Assembly: GCA_028551475.1 (NCBI GenBank)
Contig: CM052355.1
Location: 22,905,580-22,969,579, forward strand
DNA: 64,000 nt
Reading direction: 5' to 3'
Source: Casuarina equisetifolia
Taxonomy: Eukaryota; Streptophyta; Magnoliopsida; Fagales; Casuarinaceae
Every line of letters begins with the position of its first letter. The first letter of the stretch is position 1. The notes under the pieces are model-generated. The model saw only the letters and a program-made list of their open reading frames with translations. It was not told the DNA's origin and ran no database searches. This document shows, piece by piece, positions 25,560 through 37,560 of this stretch. Position numbers and translations under genes: made by a program.

Positions 25560-26935
25560 TAACAAATTCAATAGAAATATTGAATTTTTCAACTTGGTCA
25601 CGAATGAAGTGATGTCTTATTTCTATATGTTTGGTTTTAGAGTATTGTATCAGATTTTTAATTAGATTTATTGCACTGGTATTATCACACTTTAATGGAA
25701 TCTTAGTAAAAGAGAGACCATAATCTTCTAATTGTTGTTTCATCCATTAAATCTGAGCACAACAGCTAGCCGCAGCTATGTATTCTGCCTTAGTGGAAGA
25801 AAGAGCAACGTTGTTTTGTTTCTTGGAGTGCCAAGAAACCAACATATGTCCTAGAAACTGACATGTACCACTTGTGCTTTTTCTATCTATTTTACAACTA
25901 GCATAGTTAGAATCACTAAATGCATGTAAATCAAATATAGTATCTCTTGAATACCAAATGCCTAATGTGATTGTATCTTTCAGATACCGAAAGATCCTTT
26001 TAACAACCTTTAAATATTATTCTTTGGATTAGATTAAACTGTGCACATAAACAAACACTAAACATAATATATGGCTGAGAGGTAGTTAAATATAGTATGG
26101 TACCAATTATGCCTCTATACATTTTAGAATCAACACCAACTCCAACATTATCATATGACAAAGATGTAAATGTGCTCATGGGAGTATTTATTGGTTTAGA
26201 ATCATGCATGTTGTATTTCTTGAGTAACTCCTTGGTATATTTAGTTTGGCTTATGAATATTCCTTTAGGTGTTTGTTTAATTTGAAGTCCAAGAAAATAA
26301 TTTAATTCACCTATCATACTCATCTCAAACTCATGTTTCATAGAATCTGCAAATTGTTCACACATAACAGAATTTGTAGAACCGAACACAATATCATCAA
26401 CATAGGTTTGGACAATCAAAATCTCTTTTCCTTTTGTCTTAATAAACAACGTATTATCTACCTTCCCTTTTCTAAAATATTTATTTAATAGAAATGTACT
26501 TAGCTTGTCATACCAAGCCCGTGGGGCTTGTTTCAACCCATATAAAGCTTTAGAAAGCTTAAATACATGATCTGGACATGTGGGATCTTCAAATCCAAGT
26601 AGTTGTTCCACATAAACCTCTTCCTTGACAATACCATTTAAGAATGCACTTTTTACATCCATTTGAAAAAGTGCAAAGTTCATATAGCAGGCAAAAGCAA
26701 GCAGCATTCTAATGGCTTCTAATCTAGCTACAGGAGCAAAAGTTTCATCATAATCAATCCCTTCTTCTTGACTATATCCTTGCGCAACTAATTTGGCTTT
26801 GTTTCTAGTAATGGTCTTGCACTCATCTAATTTGTTTCTAACCACCCATTTGGTTCCTATAACTGAGTGGTTTTGTGGTCTTGGAGCTAGTTTCCAGACT
26901 TTGCTCATTTCAAACTGATTTAGTTCTTCTTGCAT
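25560..26935 (-). pseudogene. Copia 1 reverse transcriptase and RNase H
   Basis: Open from 26935 to 26000: a 311-residue frame with the copia reverse transcriptase signature WVVRNKLDE, the [11 protein letters not shown] box, [13 protein letters not shown] and the catalytic YVDD in [11 protein letters not shown]. RNase H follows in other frames (25990-25560), including IKNLIQYSKTKHIEIRHHFI. The polymerase core keeps its catalytic aspartates; the flanking frames are broken by stops, so an intact polyprotein cannot be made. Confidence 0.92.
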
Positions 26936-27086
26936 AGCAAAAAACTAGCTTTCATCTTCAAGAGCTTCATGTACTTTCTTTGGCTTTATTTGAGACAAGA
27001 AAGCTTGATGTTCACATGTGTTGTGATATCTAGACCGTGTACTTACACTATTTACAGGATTTCCTAGAATATTTTGTTAATCTACT

Positions 27087-28226
27087 TCATTTCACTCTAG
27101 GAAAGGTAAATTCTCTTGAGTCTAACTCCCCCTCAACGAATGCATAGTTATCATTTGCATTTTGTTCAGTGGAGTTCAGATCAGAATCATCCTTAAATTT
27201 TATATGAATAGACTTATCAACGACTAGAGTTCTCTTATTGAAAACTCTATATGCTTTGCTAGTTTGAAAGTAGCCGAGAAATATAGCCTCATCACCCTTA
27301 GAGTCAAGTTTTCCAAGTGACTCTTTTCCATGATTTAAAACAAAGCATTTACTTCCAAACACATGAAAGTAGTATATGTTGGGTTTTCTACCAAATAGTA
27401 ACTTAAACGGAGTCTTTTTCAAGATTAGTCTTAAGAATGCTCTATTCGAGATGTAGCAAGCTGTACTTACAGCTTCTCCCTAAAAGTGTTTAGGAAGATT
27501 GTATTCACACATCATCGTTTTAGCCATTTCTTGGAGTGTCCTATTTTTCCTTTCTACAACACCATTTTGTTATGGTGTCCTAGGTGTTGAAAAATTATGA
27601 GATATGCCGTTCTTAGAACAGAATTTCTTAAAAAGGTAATTTTCAAACTCACTACCATGATCTGTCCAAATCTTAACTATGGTAAGATCCTTTTCATTTT
27701 GGACCATTTTGGAGAAATCAACAAATTTCTCGAATGCTTCATCCTTCCTAGCAAGTAGATATACCCAGGTATATCTAGTATAAACATCTACTATGACTAA
27801 GGCATAATATTTTCCATTCATAGTAGCTGTTCTTAAAGGACCAAATAGATCCATATGTATCAGTTCTAACGGTCTTGAAGTAGACACTGTTAACTTTGGT
27901 TTAAAACTACTTTGGGTATGCTTCACTTTCACACAAGCATCATATAGCTTATCTTTATCAAATGTGAGCTCGGGTGGTCCTCTAACTAAGCCATTCTTAG
28001 ATAATTTCTCTAATAGTCCTAGACTAGCATGACCAAGTTTTCTATGCCACAACCAAGCATCAACATTTTTGTTAACAATCAAGCATGTTTGCTCATTTGT
28101 TAACTTACTAAGATCAAGTACATAAATATTACCTTTTCTTTTCCCAATGATTCTCACATTATTTTCTAGATTTTCAACAAGGCAAAGTTTTTTTCCAAAT
28201 CTGATTTTAAAGTTATTATCACACAA
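27087..28226 (-). pseudogene. Copia 1 integrase
   Basis: A zinc-binding start (WLWHRKLGHASLGLLEKLSK) is followed by YDACVKVKHTQ, where the first cysteine of the usual CxxC pair is tyrosine. The catalytic core shows Asp in HMDLFGPL, Asp in WTDHGSEF and, past two stops, Glu in NGVVERKN. The C-terminal region (PFKLLFGRKPNIYYFHVFGS) lies at 27422-27087. Integrase joins element DNA to the chromosome; this copy is interrupted. Confidence 0.9.
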
Positions 28227-28389
28227 TTAACTTATACTTAGTAAATTAAATTTCAATTCATCAACATACAGCACATCAGATATAATAAGGATTTTGAGTT
28301 ACCTATGGTGTCTATACCCTTAATTCTTCCTTTGGAGTTATCTCCAAAAGATACGATACCTCTAGACTTCAACTCAAGTGTTGAGAAGA

Positions 28390-30205
28390 GCTCCATCAAC
28401 CCAGTCATATGACGAGAACATCTGCTGTCCAGAATCCACAGCTCTTTGGCTTCTTCTTATCTATGCTCCTGCTTATATCCTGCAAAAACAAAAATTTGTG
28501 TTGGAAATCTTAGTACCCTTTTTTCTTTGGGTCCATAAGTGTTAGTTTCTAATGCATTTTTCATCTTCTTAGGCATCCATACTTTTTTGAACTTGTATGC
28601 TCTTCTAAATCTAACTAGACATGTACCAAATGAATGACCAATATATTTACAGTAAGAACATTTATGATGTAGTGAAAATTCACAGTCCTTATTATTAAAG
28701 AAATTTGTAGATGTTTTTGTATTTTTCAAAGATTGTATCCTATACCAGCTTTATTGTATACACCTTTTTGTGATTTTAACATATTATTTAACAAGTTACT
28801 ACCTTTTGTAAACTTATGTAATAATATATTAGTTTCATATAGTTTCATTTGAATATCATATTTCTTTTTTTCTAATTCCAGAATTTTCATGTTGAGCCTG
28901 ATTAAGTCTCGATCACATACTCTTTTTGATGCATCATCATGCTTATTTTCTAAATGAGAATAGGTATTAATCATAGAGCATGTATCAGTCTTAACAGAAA
29001 TATTCTCATAAGTATTTTCATGCATGCAAGTCATAGATATTGTCGTGGCAAGTTTGTCATTTTCAGTTTTAATCGTTGCAGATTTATATTTAGCCTTCAT
29101 CTTCTTCTTATATTTTTCTTTCATTTTTGTTGTATATTCAACCAAATCAAAAAAGGCAGTCTCAATATCACCACTAAGATTTGTTTTGGGTTTAGAATCA
29201 CCTACCTTGAGCTCTTCTTCTATTGTTGCATTTGCGATTAAGTAGAGGTGAGCAACTTCTTCTCATTCTTCTTCATCTGATGAGGAGCTCTCATCATCCT
29301 AGGCAGCAATCATTGCCTTCTTCTTTCCTTTATCATTCTTCTTCTTGAGTGAGGGGCAATCAGCCTTGATATGTCTAGGTTTTCTACACTCATAACATAA
29401 GTTATCCCTAGATTCATATGTTTCGTTTCTTCTAGGCTGTCCTCTATTTCTTCTTAGACCCTTTTTGAGATATTTTATGAATCTTCTAGCTATAAAAGCA
29501 ATCTCATCATTTTCGAACTCAACTTCTTTTAGTCTTTTTTATTTCTACTTTTAGAGTAAGTGACCTTCTATTCTCTTTTTCTTTTACCCTCCTAATTAAT
29601 TGCATTTCATAAGTCTTTAGTGATCCTAGTAGATCATCTAAGGTTAGACTATCTAGATCATGTGCTTCTTCTATGGCCATTTTCTTAGGATCCTAGCTCT
29701 CGGGTAAAGATACTAGCATTTTTCTAACCATTTTTTCATTTGTGTAAGTCTTACCTAGCAACCTAAGTTCAGATATTATTTCTGTAAATATACCAAACAT
29801 GTCACTAATAGTTTCATATTCAAGCATAATAGACAATTCATAATCATGAGTGAGCATGGTTACCTTGGAGGACTTAACCTTCTTTGTACCTTCAAATATG
29901 ACTTCTAATTTATCCTATATTTCCTTGCTCGTGAGGCAAGATGACACCTTATTAAATTCATAAGCTTTCAACCCACTATAAATCATGTTCATAGCCTTAA
30001 CATTTATTCCCATGATTTTAGCTTCATTTTTACTCCATTCATCAGTTTCAAGTAAGGTAGTACCCTTTCTGATTATCTGCTAACCTTCAAGGTCTTGACC
30101 AACAATGAAGACTTGCATAAGTTGCTTCCAATGTCTATTATTTATCCCATTAAACAAATGTGGTTTATTATACCCCGTAACTGCTACTCCTTTCTCCATA
30201 GCCAT
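28390..30205 (-). pseudogene. Copia 1 gag and protease
   Basis: Starts at ATG 30205 (MAMEKGVAVTGYNKPHLFNG), a UBN2-type copia gag, with two internal stops. A zinc-knuckle region rich in Lys/Asp/Ser lies at about 29400-29240. A coiled, Lys-rich linker occupies 29145-28730. The protease active site near 28430 reads LDSRCSRHM where intact elements have Asp-Ser-Gly, so the protease is probably inactive. Confidence 0.82.
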
Positions 30206-30249
30206 ATAAGTGGATCTACTCTAAGATATTAAGCTTTTAAATCAAAGAA

Positions 30250-30268
30250 ACTGGCTCTAGATGCCAAT
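30250..30268 (-). promoter_or_regulatory. Copia 1 primer-binding site
   Basis: The complement begins immediately inside the 5' LTR and reads TTGGCATCTAGAGCCAG, close to the initiator-Met-tRNA primer site (TGGTATCAGAGCC) with a small insertion and substitution. Confidence 0.75.
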
Positions 30269-31741
30269 TGTAAGGTTTTATCTATCCAAGAAAGGTGGGG
30301 TTGAATTGGATATTTAGAACCTTAGCTAATTTAAGTGATTTTCCTTTTTGATTTCTTATTCAGTAATCACAGCAAGTTTAAATATCACAATAATACCAAA
30401 GCATAAGAGAATAAATCAAATCAAAAAATTCACACTCAAGAATTTCACGATGGTTCGACACTTTTCACTTACTTTCACCTTCTTTTCCTTCAATTTAAAC
30501 CAAGTTGAATTCTGCTTTACTTCAAACAAGGAGAGCACCTTTCCTTCATCTTGCAACTCCTTAAAAGGAGTTGTACAACTCACAATTACAAAGTTAGGTT
30601 TGTAAAAACCTTAATACATTAAGCTCATTCCTTGAATATATGATATAAGTGAGGATTTAAGCTTATCAGAGAGCTAATAGAATGTATACAGAGTCAATTC
30701 AAGCTCTAATCTCAAAAGCCCCAATTTCTCAAATCTAGGGTTTTGAATTTACAGTAATCTTTATGTGTAAATAATATTATAAATAATCTAACACATACAA
30801 AAATCAGTCTATCAAATGATATTCACAAGATATCAAGTTTAGGGAATATCACCAAAGATTTTCTTTTCCTTCAAATGTTACCGAACATGATAGTAAGAGC
30901 AAATCAATGAGGGCTTTTATCTCTTATAATCAAATCAACAAGAATATATCTCAGCAAGCTTAAAATGTTCATCAGAAGCTCCCTTTTATAGTAGATACTC
31001 AAACGTTAAACACATTAGGGTTTCGGTTCAAACCTTTTTGAAATCCTTCCATTGAGATTTGATGGACATGACGTTGTATTGTTGCAGATGATGAGTTTCC
31101 AGCAAAATAGCCATTCTGACACTCAATCGCCTCAACATTCTTCCCGTTGGAGTCGGCGTCGAGAGAGAGATCGAGAGAAGGAGCGTAGCTTTAGTGGAAT
31201 GTGCGGTTAGGGCTTCAAGCGGGATCGACTAGAAGAGCTTAAGCTCTTATCTGCTCAAGACACTGCCGTTTTGCATAAGTGAAAGGCACTGGGCTTCAGT
31301 CTTCACGGGCTGACTTCTCACGGGCCATACATATTAATAAGTTTCATGTACCCATATATACAGATATATGGTCAGTCCAACCAATATATATACTCCACTA
31401 TGATAAGCCTTTGTTCTTCAAATCTACCTATAAGCACACCAATTCCAAGTATCAAAATTCTTTTAATATAACCAATAATATGAATTAAGCTATTAATTAA
31501 GATATTCATAAAGTAAATCAAATTGGCTTCATATTTGATGTTTGATAATGAAATGTAGGAACTCGGCTACTTTATAATATCATTAATTGATATTATAATT
31601 TGCACACCTTCTTTTGATTTTTAATATGTGCACACACAATCTCATATATCCAATCATATATTTAAATATATATTTTATATTCCACATATATTCAAATAAA
31701 TTTTTCTCAATCAAAACATACAAAATACATGATTTTCAATA
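30269..31741 (-). repeat. 5' LTR of copia 1
   Basis: 1473 bp; pairs with 20637-22116. Its outer end reads TTCAATA where the partner has TTCAACA, a single transition in the terminal CA. Confidence 0.92.
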
Positions 31742-31850
31742 GAACCAACATCAATGACATTATTACATTTAACAAACATATTAACAATATCATTTCCAAT
31801 TTCTTGGTTAATGTGAAATAAGCTAATTTTGGTCACCTGTGCATAGACCT
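31742..31850 (-). pseudogene. PPR fragment, right side of copia 1 insertion
   Basis: Encodes ISLFHINQEIGNDIVNMFVK then CNNVIDVGS, a PPR-type helix pair that continues across the copia insertion into the fragment at 20636. On its other side it runs into gypsy B gag sequence, so the gag-PPR junction lies near 31850-31900. Confidence 0.6.
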
Positions 31851-31859
31851 CTTCACCTT

Positions 31860-32260
31860 GCTTCTGCCATCCTTCCACACCTTAATCTTAAGGAAGGCAT
31901 GATGTGAAATAAGCCAATTTTGGTCATAGAGATGGAAGTGCATTCCGTAACCTTCTTCAACTTGGCCATAGCCTTACTAAAAGCCTCAAGGTCCTAGAAA
32001 AATTTCTTCTTCCAAAAGTCCTTGATACGGTCTAGATCATCAATGGTCTTTCTCCTAGTATCTATCTCATAAGGGGAACCTCTCTGATGTCTATGACTCC
32101 CAATATATGCCGAGGAACATTCGCCAACTTTAGTAGCATCTAAGTGCATTGCAATACCATCGATTTTGGCATCTAAAGTTGCAAATAACTAGTTTATCGA
32201 GTCATTCAACCCCTTTAGGCTCATATTTTCCTCAGAATCCTTCCCATGTTTGAGGCTTGG
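31860..32260 (-). pseudogene. Gypsy B gag N-terminal remnant
   Basis: Begins just inside the primer site with MSLKGLND and NYLFATLDAKIDGIAMHLDA, a coiled-coil-like start common in plant gypsy gag proteins. It ends in a Lys-rich stretch before the PPR piece. One stop is visible. Confidence 0.6.
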
Positions 32261-32277
32261 CAGCTTTAATACCACTT

Positions 32278-32692
32278 TGTAGCGTCTAGTTGCTTAAGTT
32301 AGGATTTAAAGAGGAATAATCACTAGACTTTAGCTTGGAAGCTTGGCATTACGCCTAATCATGAAAGTACATGGAAAAATAAAAGTTTTAGGATTTCTTT
32401 AAGGGAACCCAAGACTTCTCTACTTCTACACAAATTTTGACTAACAAAAAACTTATTCATTAACTTAGGTTCTTCTCCTATTTATAACTATTGGCCACCT
32501 ATAACTAACTCTGCTTAACAACTTATTAACATAAGCCAACAGACTCTAATAGCTTCTAATTGCTTAACCAAAATAACTTCTTATTGACTAGGACAACTTA
32601 TTTATCTTTGTTCTTATTTGGATTTGGCAATCCGTCTATTGACTTGGAGCTTTAGAAGCTGACGTGGCTATTGCACATCTTGGACCACTACA
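32278..32692 (-). repeat. 5' LTR of gypsy B
   Basis: 415 bp, TGTAGCG...CCACTACA on the plus strand. On the minus strand it ends in CTACA, three bases before the primer site TGGTATTAAAGC. About 344 bp match 18709-19061. Confidence 0.82.
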
Positions 32693-33142
32693 AAGAAACT
32701 TTATTCTAGTTAGGTTGAAATTTAGGTTACCGTTTAGGTTGGTCCATATAGATTGTGGGTTGGAATTCAGGGCTAGTAGGTTCAAATTGGTAGTGGACAA
32801 CATCAATACGTGAAAAACCAGAAAAAAGCCAAGAGTATAATTAAGGCTTAGGTACCAACTTGAAAAGCAAAGAAACACTACAAAATTGGTTGGAAACACT
32901 TAAGACGAAGTAGGAAATCTATTAAAAATCAAAGGAAAGCAAGTCTGAAAATATTTTAATATGGTGTACTGTCCGTAGAAAATTCAAATAATTTAGAATA
33001 TATATGTTTCAACATATGTATGTGCACTAAAGTATACGTTAGGCTCAAATGTTCTACCACATTATATAGCTAGGCCATCATTTTATTTTATTTTTGTCAT
33101 TGGTAAGACTTTTTACAAAGATGATGATGTTGATGTGGATTG
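32693..33142. other. Spacer between gypsy B and copia 2
   Basis: 450 bp without coding similarity. It is AT-rich and may be host DNA or older repeat. The last bases before copia 2 form its target duplication. Confidence 0.5.
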
Positions 33143-33147
33143 AAATA

Positions 33148-33387
33148 TGACATGAAATGAACAGAAGCAAGGAAGAACTTTGGGAAATTTTTGTATATTT
33201 GCTTGAAGGAAAAGGTTTAAAATGTGTCCTACTTATAATACAAGTAAGGGACCAATAAAGCAAGAATAATCATAACTTAATGCATAAATCATTTCCCTAG
33301 ACAAAGAGATTTATACCATAGATGAAATATTGTAATAATCTTAACATGGCAAGAGTCTTAGATAATAGGCCAACCATATCTCAAGCA
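33148..33387 (-). repeat. 3' LTR of copia 2
   Basis: 240 bp, starting TGACATG and ending TCAAGCA on the plus strand. It matches 43442-43676. A purine-rich tract adjoins its inner end. Confidence 0.92.
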
Positions 33388-33399
33388 GTCCCCCTTAAG

Positions 33400-35020
33400 T
33401 TGGCAGTTGGTAAATGTCAAGAACGCCAAGCTTGCATAATAGATACGTGTGTTGCCTATGACATAAAGGTTTGGTGAAAATGTCAATGGGTTGCTCAGTA
33501 GTCTTTATTCCTCTTGTCGTAATGACACCTTCCTAAATCTTATTCCTTGTGAAGTGACAATCAACTTCAATGTGTTTCATTCTTTCATGGACTATTGGAT
33601 TTGCTGCAAGTTTCAAAATTGCACCATTGTCACAAAACAAGGTTGTAGGTCCCTTTACTCAAATGCTAAGGTCTCGAAGTAAACCTTGCATCCAAACAAT
33701 CTTGCAAACTATCTTTACCATAGCACAATATTCTGATTCTACGGAGGATAAAGAAACAGTTAATTGTTTCTTTGTCTTCCATGACAATAAATAATTTCCC
33801 AATTTTACACAAAAACTAGTTATGGATCATCGGCTCATAGGACATGTGGCATAGTCAAAGTCACAATAAACTGTCATTTGCATGTTACAATCCCCAGATA
33901 ACAAGATTACTAAACCTGGACAACCCTTCAAATACTTTACCACTTTCAAGGCTGCATTCATGTGTGATTGCTTCGAATTGTGCATGAATTGGCTAAGTAT
34001 TTGCACTGCATAACATATATCGAGTTTGGTTATAGTGAGATAGATGAGTTTACCGACTAATCATTGATAAACCAATGGGTCATTAAGTATAGGATCCTTC
34101 TTTAAAGGAGATATGGCATTGTCATAATCTACCTTTGTCAATGTTATGTTCAATTGGAATAGCTGCAAGTTTGCATCCTAATAAATCAGCATTATAAATG
34201 ATCTCAAGAACAAATTTATGTTGGCTAAGACAGATCCCTTTCTTTGAATAAGCAATCTTGATTCCTAAAAAATACTTGGGAGGGCCTAAGTCTTTGATGC
34301 AAACAATGGAATGGAGATATTTTTTGAAGTCCATAATGGCATATGCATCATTGCCCATAATGAGAATGTCATCAACATAAATTAATAGATAAATTTTAGA
34401 GGACCCATGATGCCAAATGAATAAGGCATAATCATATCATGATGGTCAAAAGTGAGCAGTAGTAAGAGCCATGGTGAATTTAGCATACCATTAATGAGAT
34501 GTTGCTTGAGACCATAAAGGGATTTGTGTAGATGACATACCTGAGACTCCCTCTATTTGCATAAACCCGAAGGAAAATCTATGTAAATTTCTCCATCGAG
34601 ATCACCATAGAGGAAGGCATTGTACACATCCATCTAATGAAGAGGTCAATCAAGAGAAGCAACAATGGCAATGAAAGAGTAGACAGTAACCTTTTTAGCA
34701 ACATGAGAGAATGTTTCATGATAGTTAAAACCTTCCTTCTGTGTAAAACCTTTAGCAACCAACCGAGCCTTGTAACATTCAATAGAGCCATTAGCCTTGT
34801 GTTTGATCTTGTAAACCCATGTACAGTCAATGGTCTTTTGGTGAAAAGGTCGAGGAACAAGGTCTTAAGTATGATTGTCAGTGAGGGCCTGAAGTTCAAC
34901 CTCCATGGCTTCTTGCTAGTGACAATCTTGAGCAATTGCATGATAAGAAATGGGTTCTTGTTCCTCAGAAATACGACCAATGCAACATAAGTGTTCAAGA
35001 GAAAGTCGAGCAAAATTGAC
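33400..35020 (-). pseudogene. Copia 2 reverse transcriptase and RNase H
   Basis: Read across frames: ARLVAKGFTQKEGFNYHETF, QMDVYNAFLYGDLDGEIY, a SLYGLKQ segment, then LGIKIAYSKKGICLSQHKFV and VGKLIYLTITKLDICYAVQI. RNase H shows VYCDFDYATCPMSRRS and SSVESEYCAMVKIV. Stops and frameshifts are frequent. This is the part that copies element RNA into DNA in intact copia elements. Confidence 0.9.
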
Positions 35021-35379
35021 ATAAGAGGAAACTGAATAATGAGTACCTAAGAAGTGAAAAGCTGAACAAATGTAGTCCTTAGTCCATATGGGAGGCTGAG
35101 TGTTGGGCCTCAATTGATAAGGTGCCGAAGAGGGTGAAATTGGCAACAAATAGGGGACCAAGGCCATACTATCATCATGGGAGATCAAGGGCTCAAGTAG
35201 GTCAGAGACAACATCCAAAATGGGAACAACAACCATGGAGGGGTCCATTAGGGTTGAAGGAAAAGGGTCTAGGTGTTTAGAGGAGTGCTTAATCAAGGGC
35301 TTAGCAACAAGAGGAGAAGCTACGGGGGGAGCTTCAAGTATCATAAAAGATAGAGGATTGGGAGGATCCTCGTCTAGTT

Positions 35380-36001
35380 GGAAAGGTTAAGTGATTGTGG
35401 AAGGATCAGTCGGAGATGATGGGGTAAGTTGACCTTGAAAAGGGAAGACGTCCTACTGAAATACCAGATCTCGACTAACAAAGAAACAGCTAGTAGCCAG
35501 ATCATAAACATAGTAACCCTTCTATGAGATTGGTTAGCCCATGAAGACACAGTGTAAGGCATGGGGATCCAATTTATCCCGAGGGCCTATAGTCATGACA
35601 TAGCATAGATATTTGAAGACTCGAAGATGCTAAAGGTTCGGTTGTTTCCCAAAGAGGAGCTTAAAGGGTATCTGTCCATCAAGAATTTTGCTTGGCATCT
35701 GATTGATTAGGTAGGCAACAGTGACCACACCATCTCCCTAGAATGACTTAAGAATAAAGGCTTGATACTTGAGAACACGAGCGACCTCTAGAAGGTGGCA
35801 ATGTTTACATTCCACAACTCCATTTTGTTGAGTGTAAATGCAAGAACTCTCATGAAAGATGCCATTGTTAAACAAGAAAATGGAGTAATCATGATTAAAA
35901 AAATCACGAGCATTGTCAGAATAAACTCGTTGGATGGATTTATGAAATTAGGTGCAAACCATGGTGAGAAAATGTTTAAGGTGGGAAAGAACTTGGGATT
36001 T
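35380..36001 (-). pseudogene. Copia 2 integrase, downstream part
   Basis: After the solo LTR, integrase continues with a core containing VYSDNARDF and QQNGVVECKHCHLLEVARVL. A tail follows (PFKLLFGKQPNLQHLRVFKY). The catalytic Glu is in GVVECKH. The upstream half is at 36712-36960. Confidence 0.87.
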
Positions 36002-36711
36002 TGATGCAGATGCACTCAAGGCCCAATATTATGAGTTCCAATATCAAAGAATTAAAAGCCCACAACATAGTCCAGTGGGTCCAAGAAGGCCAAGATTGAA
36101 GAAGCAGCCCAAGAATATTCCATAGCATCTTTACAGTCTTTAATATTAGGGGTTTCCTAAGTAATTGTTGAGTTCTTAATTTCTTAGGTTTAATTTATTG
36201 TTTGAGAATATTTTCTTTTATTTGGTTTTCCATAATTGTCTAGGTTCCTGATTTATCTGAGTTTTCATACTTGTTAGATTTTTAATTTGTTTAGAATTCT
36301 TTATTTGTCAGAATCCAGATTTGTTAAGACTTCCTTAATTATAGGGATTCTTGATTTGTCAGGATCCTTCTAGAATTAGGTTTAGCTGCCTATTTAAAGG
36401 GAGCATTATTTCAGTTGTAAGCAGAGTTGTTTTCTAGATAATAGAAACCCCAAAGTTGTGTGGTCAACTTTTGCATCCTTTATCCAATCTTGCCAGGGAT
36501 TGGTGGTGGTCCTTGACTGGTGGCGTTGCCGTTACGTCTTGGAGAATGTTGGCGTCTATCTTTTGTTTTTGTTATTCTTATTTTCGTTTTTCCTCCCTTC
36601 TTCCCTACCAAACACTCACTTTTCCTACAGAAAACCCAAAAACACCAAAAAATGATTTTTACATATTTTCTTACCCCGAGCTCGCTTAAGCCCACTATAA
36701 TGTTCATATCA
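36002..36711 (+). mobile_element. Solo LTR of the gag-only family, inserted in copia 2 integrase
   Basis: 710 bp, TGATGCAG...TTCATATCA, closely similar to the LTRs at 22472, 24590, 39968 and 42033. It is flanked by the perfect duplication GATTT (35997-36001 and 36712-36716). With the insert removed, integrase reads MQNKS then continues into its core. No interior remains, so LTR-LTR recombination has removed it. Confidence 0.93.
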
Positions 36712-37560
36712 GATTTGTTTTGCATGAGAAAAACCCAAGTGCCACAGGAATAGTCATCAACTATAGTAAGGAAATAGCAGGATCCATCATGGTGATGAAT
36801 GTGGTAGGGTCCCCAGATGTTGAGGTGAAGGAGGAAAAAAGGAGTAGGAGCACGAGTGGCGCAAAAGGGAAAGGGAGGTCAAGTTTGCTTAGCCAAAGGG
36901 CAAATAGGACATTTGGGATAAAGGAAGGAGGCATTATGACCCAAACACTAGAGTAAACAAAAAATAGAATTTTATTATTAATTTAGGCATTATAAAAAAT
37001 CCCACTATAGGATGAAGTACAAGATGATAATGGAAAATTAGATAGAAGAAAAGCCTAAAAATAAAGTCCTTAATGCATACTACCTAAGCCCATCAATCTA
37101 CCAATCAAACAAGCCTGAAAGAGACAAACAGAAGGATCCAAAATTGTACAACAGTCATTATCAAGATAAACCTTAGAAACAGAAATAAGGTTGAATTAAA
37201 ATGTGGGAACAAAAAAAACATTTGTTAAGGTAATGTGAGAATTTAATGTGACATGATCGATTTTGGAAACATATGTGACATGACCATTGGGAAGACAAAC
37301 AGACATACGAGGACGGGATGACGGAATAGTTTGTGAAAAAAAATTTCATCACAAATAATGTGGTCGCTAGCCCCTGAATCAATAATCCAAACAAAGCTAA
37401 TGATGGAGTTGAGTCAAAAAGAGGTACCTGCAAAGCTGGTTGTCTTGTTAGGTTGGCTAAGCTGGGTAATGGCTTGCATGATTTTGTGAAATTGTTGCTC
37501 AACGATGAGTTAGGAAACCTGCTCATCATGTTTCACAAACATTTGGGTAGAAACAAAAGC
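36712..37560 (-). pseudogene. Copia 2 protease and upstream integrase
   Basis: Protease active site at about 37360-37382 reads WIIDSGASDHI, the expected copia Asp-Ser-Gly. Integrase follows toward lower coordinates with an LPFPLCATRAP linker and DIWGPYHIHHHDGSCYFLTI, carrying the first catalytic Asp, and ends at the solo LTR. Frames shift several times. Confidence 0.87.

Larger units (their letters stand above)
20637..31741 (-). mobile_element. Ty1/copia retrotransposon 1 (11.1 kb with nested insertion)
   Basis: LTRs of 1480 bp (20637-22116) and 1473 bp (30269-31741) are highly similar. On the minus strand the element runs 5' LTR, primer site (complement of about 30250-30268, initiator-Met type, slightly altered), gag, protease, integrase, reverse transcriptase, RNase H, polypurine tract (complement of 22117-22132) and 3' LTR. 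This gag-protease-integrase-RT order defines copia. The flanks are AAACT (20632-20636) and GAACC (31742-31746); these match at three of five bases, both differences being transitions, so the duplication is plausible but decayed. A gag-only LTR element sits at 22472-25339. Stops and frameshifts make copia 1 non-autonomous today. The insertion disrupts the PPR piece in gypsy B. Confidence 0.92.
18709..32692 (-). mobile_element. Ty3/gypsy element B carrying PPR gene fragments
   Basis: Minus-strand element. The 5' LTR is at 32278-32692. A primer-binding site (TGGTATTAAAGC, complement of 32263-32274) follows, then a gag N-terminal stretch (about 32260-31860). At the other end is an integrase tail (LNLQDKVNFKGRGM, about 19115-19062). 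It abuts a polypurine tract (complement of 19062-19077) and the 3' LTR (19061-18709). The LTR at 18709 lacks about 70 bp of its outer end compared with the other copy and abuts gypsy A gag. Between the gag start and integrase tail, protease and reverse transcriptase are missing; PPR coding pieces take their place. Copia 1 interrupts it. Capture of host sequence by the element is the simplest reading; gene conversion or a rearranged tandem gypsy array is possible. Confidence 0.65.

Noticed and set aside
20632-31746. Perfect target duplication for copia 1
   Set aside because: The flanks AAACT and GAACC match at only three of five bases; the element call rests on its LTRs and coding order instead.
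34579-35344. Overlapping open frames on both strands as separate genes
   Set aside because: Only the minus-strand copia polyprotein reading is conserved; the rest are shadows.
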